Shown in pieces: positions 1-11,935 of a DNA stretch of 64,000 nt; the first letter of the stretch is position 1; each line of letters begins with the position of its first letter. Made by a program: the position numbers and the translations under genes. The DNA is taken from NCBI RefSeq assembly GCF_947507565.1, contig NC_089175.1, positions 4,701,733 through 4,765,732 of the forward strand, written 5' to 3'. The notes beneath the pieces were generated by a model. That model did no database searches. It was not told where the DNA came from and saw nothing but the letters and a program-made list of their open reading frames with translations. Source of the stretch: Oscarella lobularis (taxonomy: Eukaryota > Porifera > Homoscleromorpha > Homosclerophorida > Oscarellidae).

Positions 1-1074
1 CAACGGCCACTGGAAACTCGTCGCAACTATCGAGGCCGTCAATGACAACGTTCGGCTTGGAGACATTTCTCGTTGAACCTCTCCATTCAACTCTATAATA
101 AATGACGCGATCGTATTGATGCTTTGGATCCGATGGCTCAAGTGTGAAGCTGAGCTCGACGTAACCCTTTCCCTCACTTTTTTTGCTGATTCGAACACTG
201 TTTGGTCTTCCTGTAAGAAAAGTCAATTTGGAAGAAAAATTCTATTCGCGCGCCTTTCTACGCTCATACTTATGATTCGAACTTTGACGAAATCAGATCG
301 AAACTTCGAGTCAGTGTTCAGCAAATTTCCCCGGCCTTCGACGTAGAAGTACCCCTCGTCGAATCGAGACACATTGGACAGTTTCAATACCACTGTCTTA
401 TTTGTGAAAATGGCTTCATCTAGTCGCGATCCGGGAAAGACTTGGCTTGTTTCATTGTGAATCACCCTTAGCGTCACGCTGTTGGCTTCATAGAAGACAG
501 TTACCGTGAGATACAGAGACGAATCTTCGTAAAGGACTATATTCAAGAGTCCGTCTATCTTTATTGCCGGATTCCCTGAAAGAAATAAGATTATAACGTC
601 ACTATTATCTATTACGTTTTCTTACGAGTTATGACATAAATGACAGCGGCATTACTTTCCCTAAAGCTCCTTGGCTGACACGTATAGCTGCCGTTGTGAC
701 TTCGATCGGCTACACTAATCTTCAGCTTCTGCTTCGTCACGTACTCGGATCCAGTTTTCACAATGAAAGCAAACCGCGAATCATCGATGACGTTTCCGTT
801 GAAACGATAGACGACGGCCATCGGGTCGAACTTCTGCCCATCTGAAGCTTCACACGTGAGTTCGACGTACGCTCCTAATTCTACAGCTCTACTTGACTTT
901 AGAAGGGATTGCGATTGACCTAAATATTGGGTTTGGGCTATGTCGAAGCTCTAAAACTCTCCGCGGCATCGCACCTTCCCCGCGAACGATTAGGAGGAGA
1001 ACGAGAAAGAATATTGAAGACGGTAAATGACGCCACGATTCGAGTCGCGAGTCGTTTCGGCCGTGAGGTAACAT
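1..1074 (-). CDS. IGR1: Ig-Ig-FN3 receptor, 3' part outside window
   Basis: Predicted exons are 975..1074, 626..919, 270..575 and 1..210, the last running off the window edge. Exon 1 starts at an ATG (MLPHGRND...) and encodes a signal peptide with the hydrophobic core SIFFLVLLLIV. Exon 2 is an Ig domain (ELTCEA ... GSYTCQP cysteine pair). Exon 3 is a beta-sandwich without an obvious cysteine pair, and exon 4 is an FN3 domain (YYRVEW). Introns are phase 1 and about 50-60 bases. The domain order and splice positions match the complete Death receptor at 33210..35595, so the missing part probably holds a Cys-rich domain, a membrane helix and perhaps a Death domain. That completion is inference; only the ectodomain is visible here. 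Confidence 0.8.
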
Positions 1075-1497
1075 TCTACGAAAACGAGTCAAAGAAAAGG
1101 GTCGCTGGGTCTTACAAATTCGATTGGCGTCATTTCGAATCTCATGTTTAGCCACGGATAAGTTCAAGTTACATGAAGGGGCGTGAGAACTTTCGGAGGT
1201 GTCTGGGACGACGTGCGAACGACGCGTGGGTAACAGAAACTCACCTGCGGCGAACGAAAGAGGAGGAGAAATTCAGAGAATCGTGCGAACTGCGCCACAG
1301 CCTGCTTGCTAGCTAACGTGCGCCGATCGCATCGCTTCGAGAAGCTTCGAGACGCTTCGAGTACTGTACCGAAATATGCAAATACAGCAAATCTATAAAA
1401 AAAACAGCTAGCGGAGACCTGACTGCAAACAGTGGAGGGCTGAAGCCTAAAAAACGACATAAATAAAAAGCGGAAGTTACACCATAGATAAAAAGTT

Positions 1498-1545
1498 CGT
1501 GTAACCATAGATATAAAACGTACGTTTTATATCTATGGTTACACG
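1498..1545. repeat. 48-bp perfect palindrome just after the IGR2 stop
   Basis: The 24-base arm beginning CGTGTAACCATAGATATAAA is followed immediately by its exact reverse complement, with the centre at ACGT. It lies seven bases downstream of the IGR2 stop codon. It would therefore form a long loopless hairpin in the 3' UTR or a cruciform in DNA. It could be a tiny foldback element. Confidence 0.9.
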
Positions 1546-1551
1546 TCGCTT

Positions 1552-4246
1552 TCAGACGAGTTTGGAGGAAGAAACGATGTTTGACTGGTTTGGCTCAGAA
1601 ACGCTCTTCTTGTCAGGAGAAGGAGGAAAGACGTCCTCATCACCGTAACCACGTGGCGGTAGAACCTCTTCTGGTACAGTCGTCAGTGGGCTGTCTAAAG
1701 ATCCTGACTGCTTATTACCACGGAAAATGAGACGCTCTTGAGATCCCCTTCTGCAAGCAATGTGCTCAAAATGTATCAAAAATTGATATTCGTATTCGCT
1801 AACCTCGAGATGCTGTCACTGCTGCTTTTTTCTTGACAGTTTGCTTTATCTGTCACAATGCGTTTCTTGCGGCAAAAGCAGCAGCAGCAGACAGACACCA
1901 GTCCAATTATTACTACCGCCCCGGAGATACTACTGGCAAGGATAATCACCAATAAATTCACGTCAGCGGCCGCGGAAGAGGTTGTGACCGTTGTCACAGC
2001 GCCTAATAGAGACCCTTGACTAATTAAGAACACTAGCATGTGCCAATTTACCTGGTGTAGAAGTGGCGACATCTGCCACATCGGTTTTGTTAAAAACAGG
2101 TAGCGACACGAGCATTAATAACTGAAGCTCGATCTCATTGACTTGACGCACGTTTGATCTTTTCGACGAGTTGCGAATATTGGTAGCAGTGACACAAAAC
2201 TCCATCGTCTCGATCCCATGCAAAGCAATGACAGTGGAATGCTGTGAACCATCGACCGCGTGGCTCGACCACATATCCTCTCCGCTAGATCGAAAGTACA
2301 CTGTGTAAAAATCTATTGGACTGTTTCCGTCAAAGGGAACAGTCCACTTCACGACAGCCCTAACTGTGCCATTTGTAACGTTCAAGCTGGGGGTCAAAAG
2401 ATGAGGAGCATCAGGCGGACCTGCGAACATCAGTTAAAATGCGTATCTCTTTATAACCGAAGCTCCTACCTCTAACAGTTACAATAACCTTTTGAAAAAG
2501 CTTGACCTTTCGTCCAAGCGAGTGACCTGCGAAATTGCACTCGTACGTACCGCTTAGATTGTACGTTGCTTGTTTTATAATCATTATCCCGTCAGCTGTG
2601 AAAGAATGATGGTCGTTGGACTTCATCTGCTTTCCGTTGCGACTCCACACGACGTTTTCAGAGATCGACAGATTAGGACTGCATTTGATCATTGCGCTTT
2701 CGCCGAGTCCAACCGTTCTATAAGCGCTCGGTGCGTAAAACGGCAGCGCTCCGCTATCTAGAATCCACATCTTCAACTAATAAATATTTTGAATTGAAAA
2801 TACGTACCTTCAACTTTGACTTCCGCCTCCTTTGATACAACTGCTATCGTTATAGAAGAGCACGTTCGACTGTTATTCGCGTAGCATGCGTACATCCCCG
2901 CGGCACTCTTCAGGGCATTGGGAATAAATAGCGTGCCCTTGACGTAATCGACCTGATATTTATTTCCGAGCTCCTCCACGAACCTTCCGTCTTTCATCCA
3001 GTATATTCGAGCGGGAGGATTGGCGGTGACGTTGCAGAACAGAGTGATGTCGTACTCTTCGAGGAAGGATCCACTTTGGGGACCCTGTATTATCCCAGGC
3101 GGATCTGTGAATAGGAAACCTTTTTAGATACAAACAAAATATTGTTCTGATTAGGTGCACACGCACATTCGACTTCTAAGGCTTGAGTCGCCGACGAAGT
3201 CAACGAGGGGTACTGGTTGATCGCTTTGCACGTGTATTGACCAGCGTCGGACAACGTCACTTTCGAGATGACGAGTTTTTCATCGAAATTTCCTCCAATT
3301 TGATAACGGGACTGAGACCGAGTATCTATCTCAACTCCTCTAAAATACCAGACGACGTGAGTGAAGTGCGAGCCCGAGCAGCTCAGAGTGACAGGCGATC
3401 CCTCGCACGCCACCGTCTTTTTGTTAGTTGGTTGAATACTCGGCCATTCTTCTCAGAAAACAAAAATCCAGTAGATGTTTTAGTTTCGCATGCGAGTACA
3501 GCTCACCTAGAACGCGAAGAGATTTTGAATTGCTCTCGTAGACAGTCTTGTCAGAGCCTTGCGCTATGCACTGATAGGATCCCGAGTCGTCGGTGTCGAC
3601 GACGTCGATGTCGAGCTCGGACAAGTCCGATTTGAATTTATAGTGTGGATCGGTCGTGTCAATGATGGCGCGATCCTTCTTCCACTTGACGATGGTCAGA
3701 GAAACGTTCACCGTGCAAGTGAAACTCGCGTGGTTCCTTATTGGAACGTCTCGAAGCGAGAGCAGCTCCAACACAGGGTTCGACTCTGGAGATAAAACAA
3801 TTAGGCGATCACGTTTGAGACACGCGAAGCAATGATCGACAACCGCGTTCAAATTTCGATTCATCTTTAGACAGCTACAACCATTTACTGATACGATCGG
3901 TAAGACGTTGATATCGTTCATCATGCTGTGTACACAGCTTTGATTCGATATGACTACCATCTGGTACGCGCATATCGAAAGCAACGACGTAGGCTGGCTC
4001 AATCCCATGCACGCCGGGTGCGAACACTCGTACCATTCGTACGGGATGATTATCGGCACCACCGACATAATAAAATAAGGAACACATGCCCATGCACAGC
4101 GCGGCCCGGTTAGAAAAGACTCGAAACTGAAACCGAGGTCCGGTGCATGGGAGATACAGTACATTCCTTGATTGCTCACCTGCTCTAGTCGCTAGGCTGG
4201 TGAACAGCAAGTGCAGAACGGCACGCTGCAGTGTGGAAAAAGGCAT
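1552..4246 (-). CDS. IGR2: 4xIg-FN3 transmembrane receptor
   Basis: Eight exons are predicted: 4180..4246, 3507..3785, 3167..3451, 2808..3104, 2470..2757, 2052..2420, 1804..2014 and 1552..1750. They sum to 1995 bases, or 664 residues. The order is signal peptide (MPFSTLQRAVLHLLFTSLA), four Ig domains each with a Cys pair (for example SFTCTV/SYQCIA and TLSCSG/QYTCKA), one FN3 (WTVPFDGNS), a Thr/Ser stalk, a membrane helix (VNLLVIILASSISGAVVIIG), a Cys/Arg-Lys stop-transfer (CCCCFCRKKR) and a tail of about 90 residues. The tail has Pro-rich stretches (EEVLPPRGYGDEDVFPPSP) but no ITIM or Death domain. Splice phases are consistently 1 between the ectodomain exons. IGR3 is its tandem paralogue. 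Ligand and signalling partner are unknown. Confidence 0.88.
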
Positions 4247-5310
4247 TTCTCCAGTCCAGAAGCCGGAAGTCAATGCCGTCGCTGCTGGCGAAGAGTCTCT
4301 CTGTTCAGCCGTTGCTGAGGACTGTCACCGTCTTGTGCTCAGACTTCGCTTTGCCTGGCTCTTTGACCCTTTGAGCCGGCCGTTGCAAGCCGTTCTCCTT
4401 TTAAGACGTCTCACGTGATACTGCCGGGTAAACAGAAAAACGGAAGTTATAGGCTCCGCTGTAGCAGAACCGTATACAGAGACTTTAGGTTGACTACTTC
4501 AGTATCGTTACTGCATTGATCATGAAACTAAATAATTGTTTAGCTCGAGCTTCTCTTTTTCGACCGACACAATAGATTTTTTTGTATGGCATTATATCTA
4601 GCTATTTCAACTTTATATTTTCATATCTCGCAGTAAAATACACTTCTCTAGTTGCAAACGTTCTCTATTATTGAGTCAATGACCATGTACGTACATGAAC
4701 TGTAAGGTGCCCAAGTAGGGGTCCCAATAACAAATCCTTTAGGCTAACCTTGTCTCAAGTCTTGCATAGTCGATTGGTAAATCCTTCGAAGCGTTCATTA
4801 GACAGAATCGTCTTCACATCGCAGCGATGCCCGCTTTCTAGTTCTAAGATAACAAGAGTAGTTGGGAAACTGAAGTTAGATTTAGGTAAACTTACTCTTC
4901 GAAGCCGTCGCCGAAGACGAGCAGAAGAACAAGGGAATGCGCAAAAATTCAGGGAGTAGTAACGCGCGCTTGCCCTGTGACATCACACCCTGTTACTTTG
5001 GCGTACTTTTGCACTGAGAAACTGTAGAAACGAGTCGAGCAAGAAGGTGCCTCACGGCGAAAAGTATTTTTGTGGTTTCCGTTTCAGTTTCTATCGAAAG
5101 TCGTCCGTTTTTCCGCATTCTTCTACAGCACAGTACACCAGGAAAAAATGAGGGGAACTCCCGGCGCGTCAGAACACACTTTCAGCACTAACCTACGGGC
5201 GTGAAAATCTACAAAGACGGAAATAAGAAATAAACGAGTCAACCCTACTTCCAACATGCTTCTAAAAGGCCGGGTAAAATTAATTTTAGAAGTAGACTAG
5301 TCTCGAGAAT
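4247..5310. other. Intergenic, IGR2 5' side to IGR3 stop
   Basis: No credible exon, RNA gene or repeat was found. It should contain the IGR2 promoter and the IGR3 3' flank. Short open frames here lack splice signals and paralogue support. Confidence 0.5.
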
Positions 5311-7820
5311 TTAGTTCGTTTGATTAGACTGAGCTTCTCCGCCGTACCGACTGCAGCTGCTTGAGGAATAGGATCGCACCGTTGAAAAATGCACAGCTTC
5401 TCGAGCAAAAAGGTCATCGTTCTTTGCTTTTGGATTAGTAGTAATTGGTATTTCCATTCCGTTGTCAGCCTTGCTATTTCTGAAATTTGTGTTACAGCTT
5501 TCAAAGCGTGTTGCTGAATTTGGTTTGTTTGGCCGACTATCACTGCACTCACTTTGAGAAGTGTGCACTTGCAATTTTTGTTGGATCAGGCGCTGTTTGA
5601 CTCTCTTTCGTTGAATACCACAAATGACTGCTATGGTAAGCACTGCTGCCATTATAGTCAGACACGCACAAACAGCAATGATGACACGATTTAGTGATGC
5701 AGCTGGCATGCCAGCAGTGGTAGAGGTACGAAAGACGCCTACAAGAAATCAATTGGATTATTAGAGCAATTCAAGTCAAACACATTCTACCTGTTGCAGT
5801 AGAAGCAGTAGCTGAGATCGTTCCAGGTAGACTCGTATTCGAAGAAAAAACAATGACGGGTCAGAAACGTCAACTCGAACTACATTAGACTTTTCTGAAA
5901 AATTGCGGGTGTTGCGAGCCCTAACAAAAAACTCCGTCGTCGCAACGTTAGGTGATGCAATCGTAGCAGAATGCTGTGAGTCGTCCACTGTATGACTAAA
6001 CCATTGACCGTCATCACCGGATCTATAATACAACCAATAATCAATAATTCGACTGTTGCCGTCGAAAGGAGCGGTCCAATTGAATTTGGCAATCGCACGC
6101 CCATTATCATGTTTCACTCCTTGGAGGGAAAGTCGAGGAGCATCAGGTGGACCTGGAAGCGGACATGTCTGGTCAGTGAAACACCTGAAGCGCTCTGGAG
6201 CCTTTACCTTTAACAGTGACAACGACTCTTCGAAAAAGTCTGGCCATTGGTGCCAATAGGCGACTTCTAACGTTGCATTCGTACGTATTGCTTAGGTTAT
6301 ACGTTGCTTGGCGTATAATCATCTGTCCATTGGTTGCGAGAGTGAGATGTTTGGTCGATGTCAGCCATTTTCCGTTGCGACTCCAAACAACCGTTTCTGA
6401 TTGCAACGACTGGTTGGCTTTACACTGAATTTCGGCGTTTTCTCCGACCGGAATCGTTTTGTACACGTTCTGAGAATAAAACGGAACAGCTTTCCCGTCT
6501 AAAAACACCACAGTTCAATTTCCTTTGTATATGTAGTATATAGTTTTGCTGCTTATACCTACGACCTTGATTTCTGCTTCTTTTGATTCTACAAAAGTGC
6601 TTGTGCAGCTGTTGTTTGCAAAGCACGCGTACTTCCCAGCGTCGCTTTTAACAGAATTTTCAATAATTAGTGTACCTTCTTCATAGTTGACTTGATATCG
6701 TTTGCCAATCAATATCCCATTCCTTTTCCAATAGATCCGAGCGGGTGGCATTGTGCTCACGTCACAGAAAAGATGGATGTCGTACTCCTCAAGAAAAGAT
6801 CCGTTCCGAGGACCTTCTAGTATAGCAGGTGGATCTACAGAAGGAAATTGCACTGACAAATTCTATAGCTTATGTAATTAAAAAGTCCACACATTCAACT
6901 TCGAGCACTTGCATTGCTGATGACGCTAAAGAGCTGTACTGGTTGATAGCTTTGCAAGTATATTGTCCGGCGTTAGACGAAGCTACTGTGGAGATAACTA
7001 GTCGTTCATTTGTATTGCCACTGATTTGATAGCCAGCCTGATTTTGAATGTCCACTCCCTTGAACCACCATAGCACGTGAGTAAAATCTCTTCCGAAGCA
7101 ACTGAGAGTGACAGGCGATCCCTTGCAAGCGAACGCTGTTGCATTCGTCGGGTGAATGGTGGGCCGAGCTACATAACCATTAAAATTATTGCCAGACTAG
7201 TTATACCTTCTTAAGTCTAACCTAGCACACGAAGAGACTTTGAATTGCTCTCGTACATCTTTTTATCAGCGCCCTGCGCTACGCACTGATATGACCCCGC
7301 ATCAATAGCATCAACGGAGTCAATATCAAGCTCAGACATGTCTGACGTAAATTCATAGTGAGAATCGAAATCAATAGTGGCGTCATCCTTTGTCCATTTG
7401 ACTACGGTTAGTGAGCCTGTCACAGTACATATAAATGACGCGTGATTGTTTATTGGAACGTCCTGAAGAGACAACAGCTCCAAATTGAGGCTTGATTCTG
7501 CTTAAATAAAAGAGTCAACGGTGGGTAGCTATTTGCACGTGATTGAGCACGCAATGGAGCCCACACGCCATTCATGTCGAGTCATTAGAAACTCACCCAC
7601 CGCGGCAGCGTTCGTGACGACCAAAACTCGCGGTCACAAAGTCTAACTAGTAGTCAACAAAGTTACGTGGCTTAATGTATTAAAATTGGCCTGCACTACT
7701 GAGGATACAGGGAAGGACCCGCGCGTGTATGCAGGCCTCACCAGCCATTGCAGCAGACGTCGCTAGACTGGTAAACAGGAGATGCAGAAGAAGAGAGCTC
7801 TGAGGCACGGTCATAGCCAT
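5311..7820 (-). CDS. IGR3: 4xIg-FN3 transmembrane receptor
   Basis: Predicted exons are 7742..7820, 7222..7500, 6893..7168, 6559..6834, 6208..6498, 5791..6152 and 5311..5738. The signal peptide starts MAMTVPQSSLLLHLLF. Four Ig domains follow (cysteine pairs such as SFICTV/SYQCVA and EIQCKA/TYECNV), then FN3 (WTAPFDGNS), a Ser/Thr stalk (SLPGTISATASTATG), a membrane helix (VIIAVCACLTIMAAVLTIAVI), a basic stop-transfer (QRKRVKQR) and a tail of about 100 residues rich in Ser and Asn, with no recognised domain. The FN3 frame and the stalk frame differ. Either a short intron (for example a 59-base GT..AG segment near 5840-5900, which restores the total to a multiple of three) or an indel must lie there. 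It is the tandem sister of IGR2. Confidence 0.82.
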
Positions 7821-8366
7821 CCTTTCACAGAAGGACGGTAGAGCACGAGAGCCCCAATCAAGAGATTTAAATCTGCAAACACACCGTGACGGTTTTAGCT
7901 GATAGAGAAACTGCGGGAACCCACGGGTAGCGCGAACGACTTTCAATGTCCTTTCCACTACATAAAACAGAACGTCTGCCTCTGGTCAGCGTTTCTCTCG
8001 CTCTCTCAACAGGTGCGCAGCGCGAGGATGCTAACAGGGATTCCCCCCCGGAGTCTCCTCCCCCTCCCGAATGCGCAGTTTCTTTGAACAGCTTTTATGC
8101 CATTTAATGCGAACAAATACACCTGCGCTAGTTTTAAACAATCTAGCCGGGAAGTAGTGTGGCCTACTATCTAGTCTAGATCTACTGGGGTATGCACGGT
8201 GGAAGATGTGGGAGGCTCAGGTTCTTCATGGGTGGCAACCCGTGAAATTTATAAACATATCCAATCTCACCAAAGTTGCTCTTCGTATTATGCAATGGCA
8301 ATTTGATCCTAAGCGAGGGGGCGCCATCCGGGCCCACATCGACTGGGAGCTGGCCCTGGGGACTAG

Positions 8367-8431
8367 CCTGTAGCCAGATCTTCTCCCTTCTTCCGAGCCC
8401 GTTATACGGGATGAGAAGGTCTGGTGACAGG
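8367..8431. other. Structured hairpin in the divergent promoter region
   Basis: The segment starting CCTGTAGCCAGATCTTCTC pairs with GAGAAGGTCTGGTGACAGG (16 of 19 positions complementary). The loop itself contains a small stem (CCCGTTATACGGG). It could be a non-coding RNA, a mobile-element relic or a cruciform; no known RNA family was recognised. Confidence 0.55.
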
Positions 8432-8587
8432 CTATCTTTGATCAGATGTAGGTACACACGTATTCGAAGTCACTACATTACGAGTAGACTACCCCCCGTT
8501 TGCCGCGCGCAGCAGAAACAAAAATCGCCGTGGAAAAATCTCACGGATTGACTTCCGATTCGCAGCATTCGCAGCTTGGAGTGTAAA

Positions 8588-8599
8588 TGCGCATGCGTC
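8588..8599. promoter_or_regulatory. NRF1-like TGCGCATGCG motif upstream of IGR4
   Basis: TGCGCATGCGTC matches most of the NRF1 consensus YGCGCAYGCGCR. It lies about 90 bases before the IGR4 start. Similar motifs precede IGR5, IGR6, IGR7 and IGR8. Confidence 0.5.
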
Positions 8600-8689
8600 C
8601 TTGGTTCTTCTCTTTCTCGGATACACCTTAGTATCCGTGCTCCGATCCGGATCGGACAAGTGGGATAAGTGGGTGGGAGGACTCCGAGC

Positions 8690-11600
8690 ATGTTCACCTT
8701 GCGACTCTTGCTTCTGCTTTCAATATCTGCCGTCTTCAAAGGTAGTACGTAGACTAGATTTTTCCGTGAGAGAACTTGAATTCCAGTGTTGTTCGATCTA
8801 AACTAGTATAACGACTTTCCTCGCTTTACACCATCTAGTGTTGCCCGAATTTGCAAAAGCAGTCGATAACAAAACAGAAAGCAGGATCTTGAAACAGCTT
8901 TGTGAAGATTGACCTGGCTCGCCCACGGGAGACATAGATTAGTTAGACTCATTATAGCAGTACACCTTTAATTCTTCTTTGTACGTACCTAAACCTACAC
9001 GTAGGGTGACGTACCAACCCTAAAACTTACTCACTGGTATCGGTGGCGGCCCCGCTCCAGGCTTAGCCCCACCCCAATGAGCTTGGTTCGCGGCTAAGCG
9101 ACAGTCGCTGTGCGAATGATACAAGCCCAGACCGACCCCGCCTCTATATGATATGTACGGAGGCACTAATAATACGCGTATATCCTCGCGTATCCCGCCT
9201 CCGCACCATATCCGACACGATCCCACCTTTCTTACTCCCAAACTGTCATTCCAAGTGACTTCATGATTATTTTTTAGCTTCTTTGTCAACGACCTACGTC
9301 TCGCTTGGGGAACCCTGGATTGTTGCATGCTCTACACAGAATCGATCAAACATAACCTGGCGTCTAGCTAGTGGAGGAGAGCTAAAATTGAACGTTACGC
9401 AAGTAACCAACAGGAAAAGCGTTCTTTATGTCAGACTTTCTGCTGCGCTAACGAGACTCGCGCTACTTCGGGAACCCTTGCAATGTCGAGCACGAGATCT
9501 TACGACAATGCAAGAAACCCTAATTAACCAATTTGAATTTATGATTGGAAGTGAGTATACACGTGTTTTCATTACTATAGAATTAGTTAACGTCTTCTTA
9601 GGCAAGCCTTTACTGTTAAGGCAATCACCAAGCGTGAATCAGATATTGCCGGAGCAGAGTATTCGATTATTTTGTGTGATTCCACCAGACATAAGTCCCC
9701 ATCCTTCTGTGACGTGGATATTTCAAAGAAATGGCAGTCAATCAGAGCTGAGAAATTCTTCTGAAGACAAAATTGTCAAATCGGAACGAGACGTCTCTCT
9801 GGATGTGTCGGGGAAAGAGAGCAACGGGACGTACTTTTGCAACATTAGCAACTCGTTCGGATACGTGCTGTCATCTCCAATAGCTGTGATCGTTGCATGT
9901 AAGTTAAAATGCATTTGGTATACGGTAGTCGCCATAACAATTTGTCACGGTAGATTTGAATAATATAACCTTATCAATAAACCCGACGTCCCGTCGAGTG
10001 ATTGAGAATAACGACGTAAAGGTGTCAGCTCATGTCGACTGTAACCCAGCTCCATTCAACATCACACTAAGCCACGATGGAAAATTGAAAGCTAATGTGA
10101 CTGAAAAAAGAAATCTCAAACACAATTTCAAAGCGAAAAAAAGCGACACGGGAAGCTATGGGATAATAGCACTGCACGTGTTGGGACAAGTGCGTGAAGA
10201 GTTCTTTCTACTTGTTCTGAGTAAGATCCAACAACTTATATAATCTTCATCCTTCACTTGTTCCGCAGGTCAACCTAGTGCAGTGAAATTTTCCATCCAG
10301 AGTGTCGCTCGCAGTTCAGTCAGCTACAATTGGACAGTGGGTTTGAACGGTAACGCAGATATCAAAAGAGTAGTGTTGTGCTGTGGCGAGAACGTTGATG
10401 ATGTTAAAACATATCCGTGTTCTGGTTCTGCTACCGTGTCTCAAGATGCGGATTTGCTTTTGTCTCTGAATACTTTGCTTGGCTTGCGTCCGAACGCGAC
10501 GTCTTATTGCGAACTCTTTGTTTTTAATGAAGTTGGAGTGACTGCAAGCGGAGATCCGAAAGTTGTCACAACGAAAGGTTAGCTGTTGCGGTTGTTGAGA
10601 GGAAATTAAACGCCATCTATATGTATGTAGTGCCAAGCCAACTAAATATTACGAGTTGCTTTTCAGAGAAAGAAACGGTTCTTAATGTGACTTGGACAGC
10701 AAGTAATGAAGGCAACACCATCACGCAATACATTATACGATACAAGATTATTGGAGATGTCAATGTTTGGAGCAATCAAACGCTTACAGATGGATTTGGG
10801 CAGACAGGAGGAAGCAAACAGCTAGCAGGATTGAAGAAGCTTTCTTTGTATCTGATAGCAATAATAGCCAAAAACAGCGTAGGGTGGAGTTCGGTTGGCA
10901 GTGCTGAATGCCAGACTACGTGCGGTGAGTGCGAGTGACAAAACATGTATTATAGAGTTGTGGAGAGGCCAATCTGTAGATCTTCCTGCACCTCTGGAGC
11001 AAAATGACATGCGGGTTACCCTAAAGAGCGGCGTATCTCTTCTTTTGCACGTCGACAGCAGATGCGAAAATATAACGGGATTCGCTGCCGAGTCTTGCGA
11101 TTCAAACAAAAAGCCGCCGAGAATTAAATTCAGTCCGCAAAGCAGCCACACATTTTGGTTTAATATTACTGGATTGGAACCAGGTGAGCATTGCGTCATG
11201 ATCAAAGCGACAGGAATCAGAGTTGTTGGGAAATATGCTGTTTTCAATATAACTGTTCAATGTAAGTGATTTTCGATGAAATAATTCTTTGACCACTTAC
11301 TATTGCTTTTGAAAAGCGGATTCCGACGAGTTGAACACACTTGTCATCATAATTTCGATCACAGTGGTTGTGCCGGGGAGTGCCACTCTTATTGCAGTGG
11401 CTATTGTCTGCCGTCGCAAAATGGCAGCAGGTACAGTATGTATGTATGTAAAGAAATTATCACGACGTAGCGAACGCGTAATCAGTATCGTAACCGGCGG
11501 AGTACTACACTGTCTGATACGTAGTCTACTTACTAAAATAGATACTGTACTGAGGCAGTGCGAGAAAAGACATTAGATCTATAATTACCTGCAGGCACAT

Positions 11601-11935
11601 ATGAAGCGCCCCAGCCCCAGAGCCCAACGGCTGGAGCGTCCGAGACCGAGAGCCCAGCAACGGCGCAAATGATCATGCTTCATCAACAAATTTCAAAAAT
11701 CAGTGCAGATGAGGCGGCACCGTTAGAGTCGAAGGTAATTTAAAATTGCGTTAAGAATAGACTTGCGATTTTTCCTTAGTCTCCAAACGCTATCCTCTAC
11801 GCTGAACTAGCAATATCTAGTGAGCGTCCCAGAGCCAGGCGCTGGGACCCTCCTACCCTATACACTGATATTAAAGGAACCGTTACAGTTGAGGAGGATA
11901 CTGTTGAGGAGGATACTGTTGAGAGCAATGTGTGA
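8690..11935 (+). CDS. IGR4: 3xIg-2xFN3 receptor with ITIM and ITSM tail
   Basis: Ten exons are predicted: 8690..8741, 9278..9550, 9602..9898, 9954..10220, 10269..10577, 10631..10924, 10980..11261, 11317..11430, 11595..11734 and 11780..11935. They sum to 2184 bases, or 727 residues. The signal peptide is MFTLRLLLLLSISAVF. Three Ig-like domains, two FN3 domains (YNWTVGLNGN; NVTWTASNEGN), a further beta-sandwich with Cys (SRCENITGFAAESC) and a membrane helix (TLVIIISITVVVPGSATLIA) follow. The tail contains ILYAEL, a full ITIM match, and TLYTDI, an ITSM match, 21 residues apart. It then ends in an acidic VEEDT repeat. It is the only plus-strand receptor. Its ectodomain is paralogous to IGR5-7 but its tail is unrelated. 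Inhibitory or switch signalling through SH2 proteins is inferred from the motifs only. Confidence 0.87.

Larger units (their letters stand above)
7821..8689. promoter_or_regulatory. Divergent intergenic region between IGR3 and IGR4
   Basis: These 869 bases separate the start codons of two receptors transcribed away from each other, so both promoters should lie here. It holds a GC-rich stretch near 8320-8440 with a strong hairpin, and a TGCGCATGCG motif near 8588. No coding exon was supported. Confidence 0.55.

Noticed and set aside
3424-4179. 251-codon minus-strand frame taken as one exon
   Set aside because: Only 3507..3785 is Ig-like; the rest reads through introns on both sides with clear splice sites.
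8182-8457. 91-codon minus-strand frame between IGR3 and IGR4
   Set aside because: No signal peptide, domain or paralogue; overlaps the structured hairpin, so more likely non-coding.
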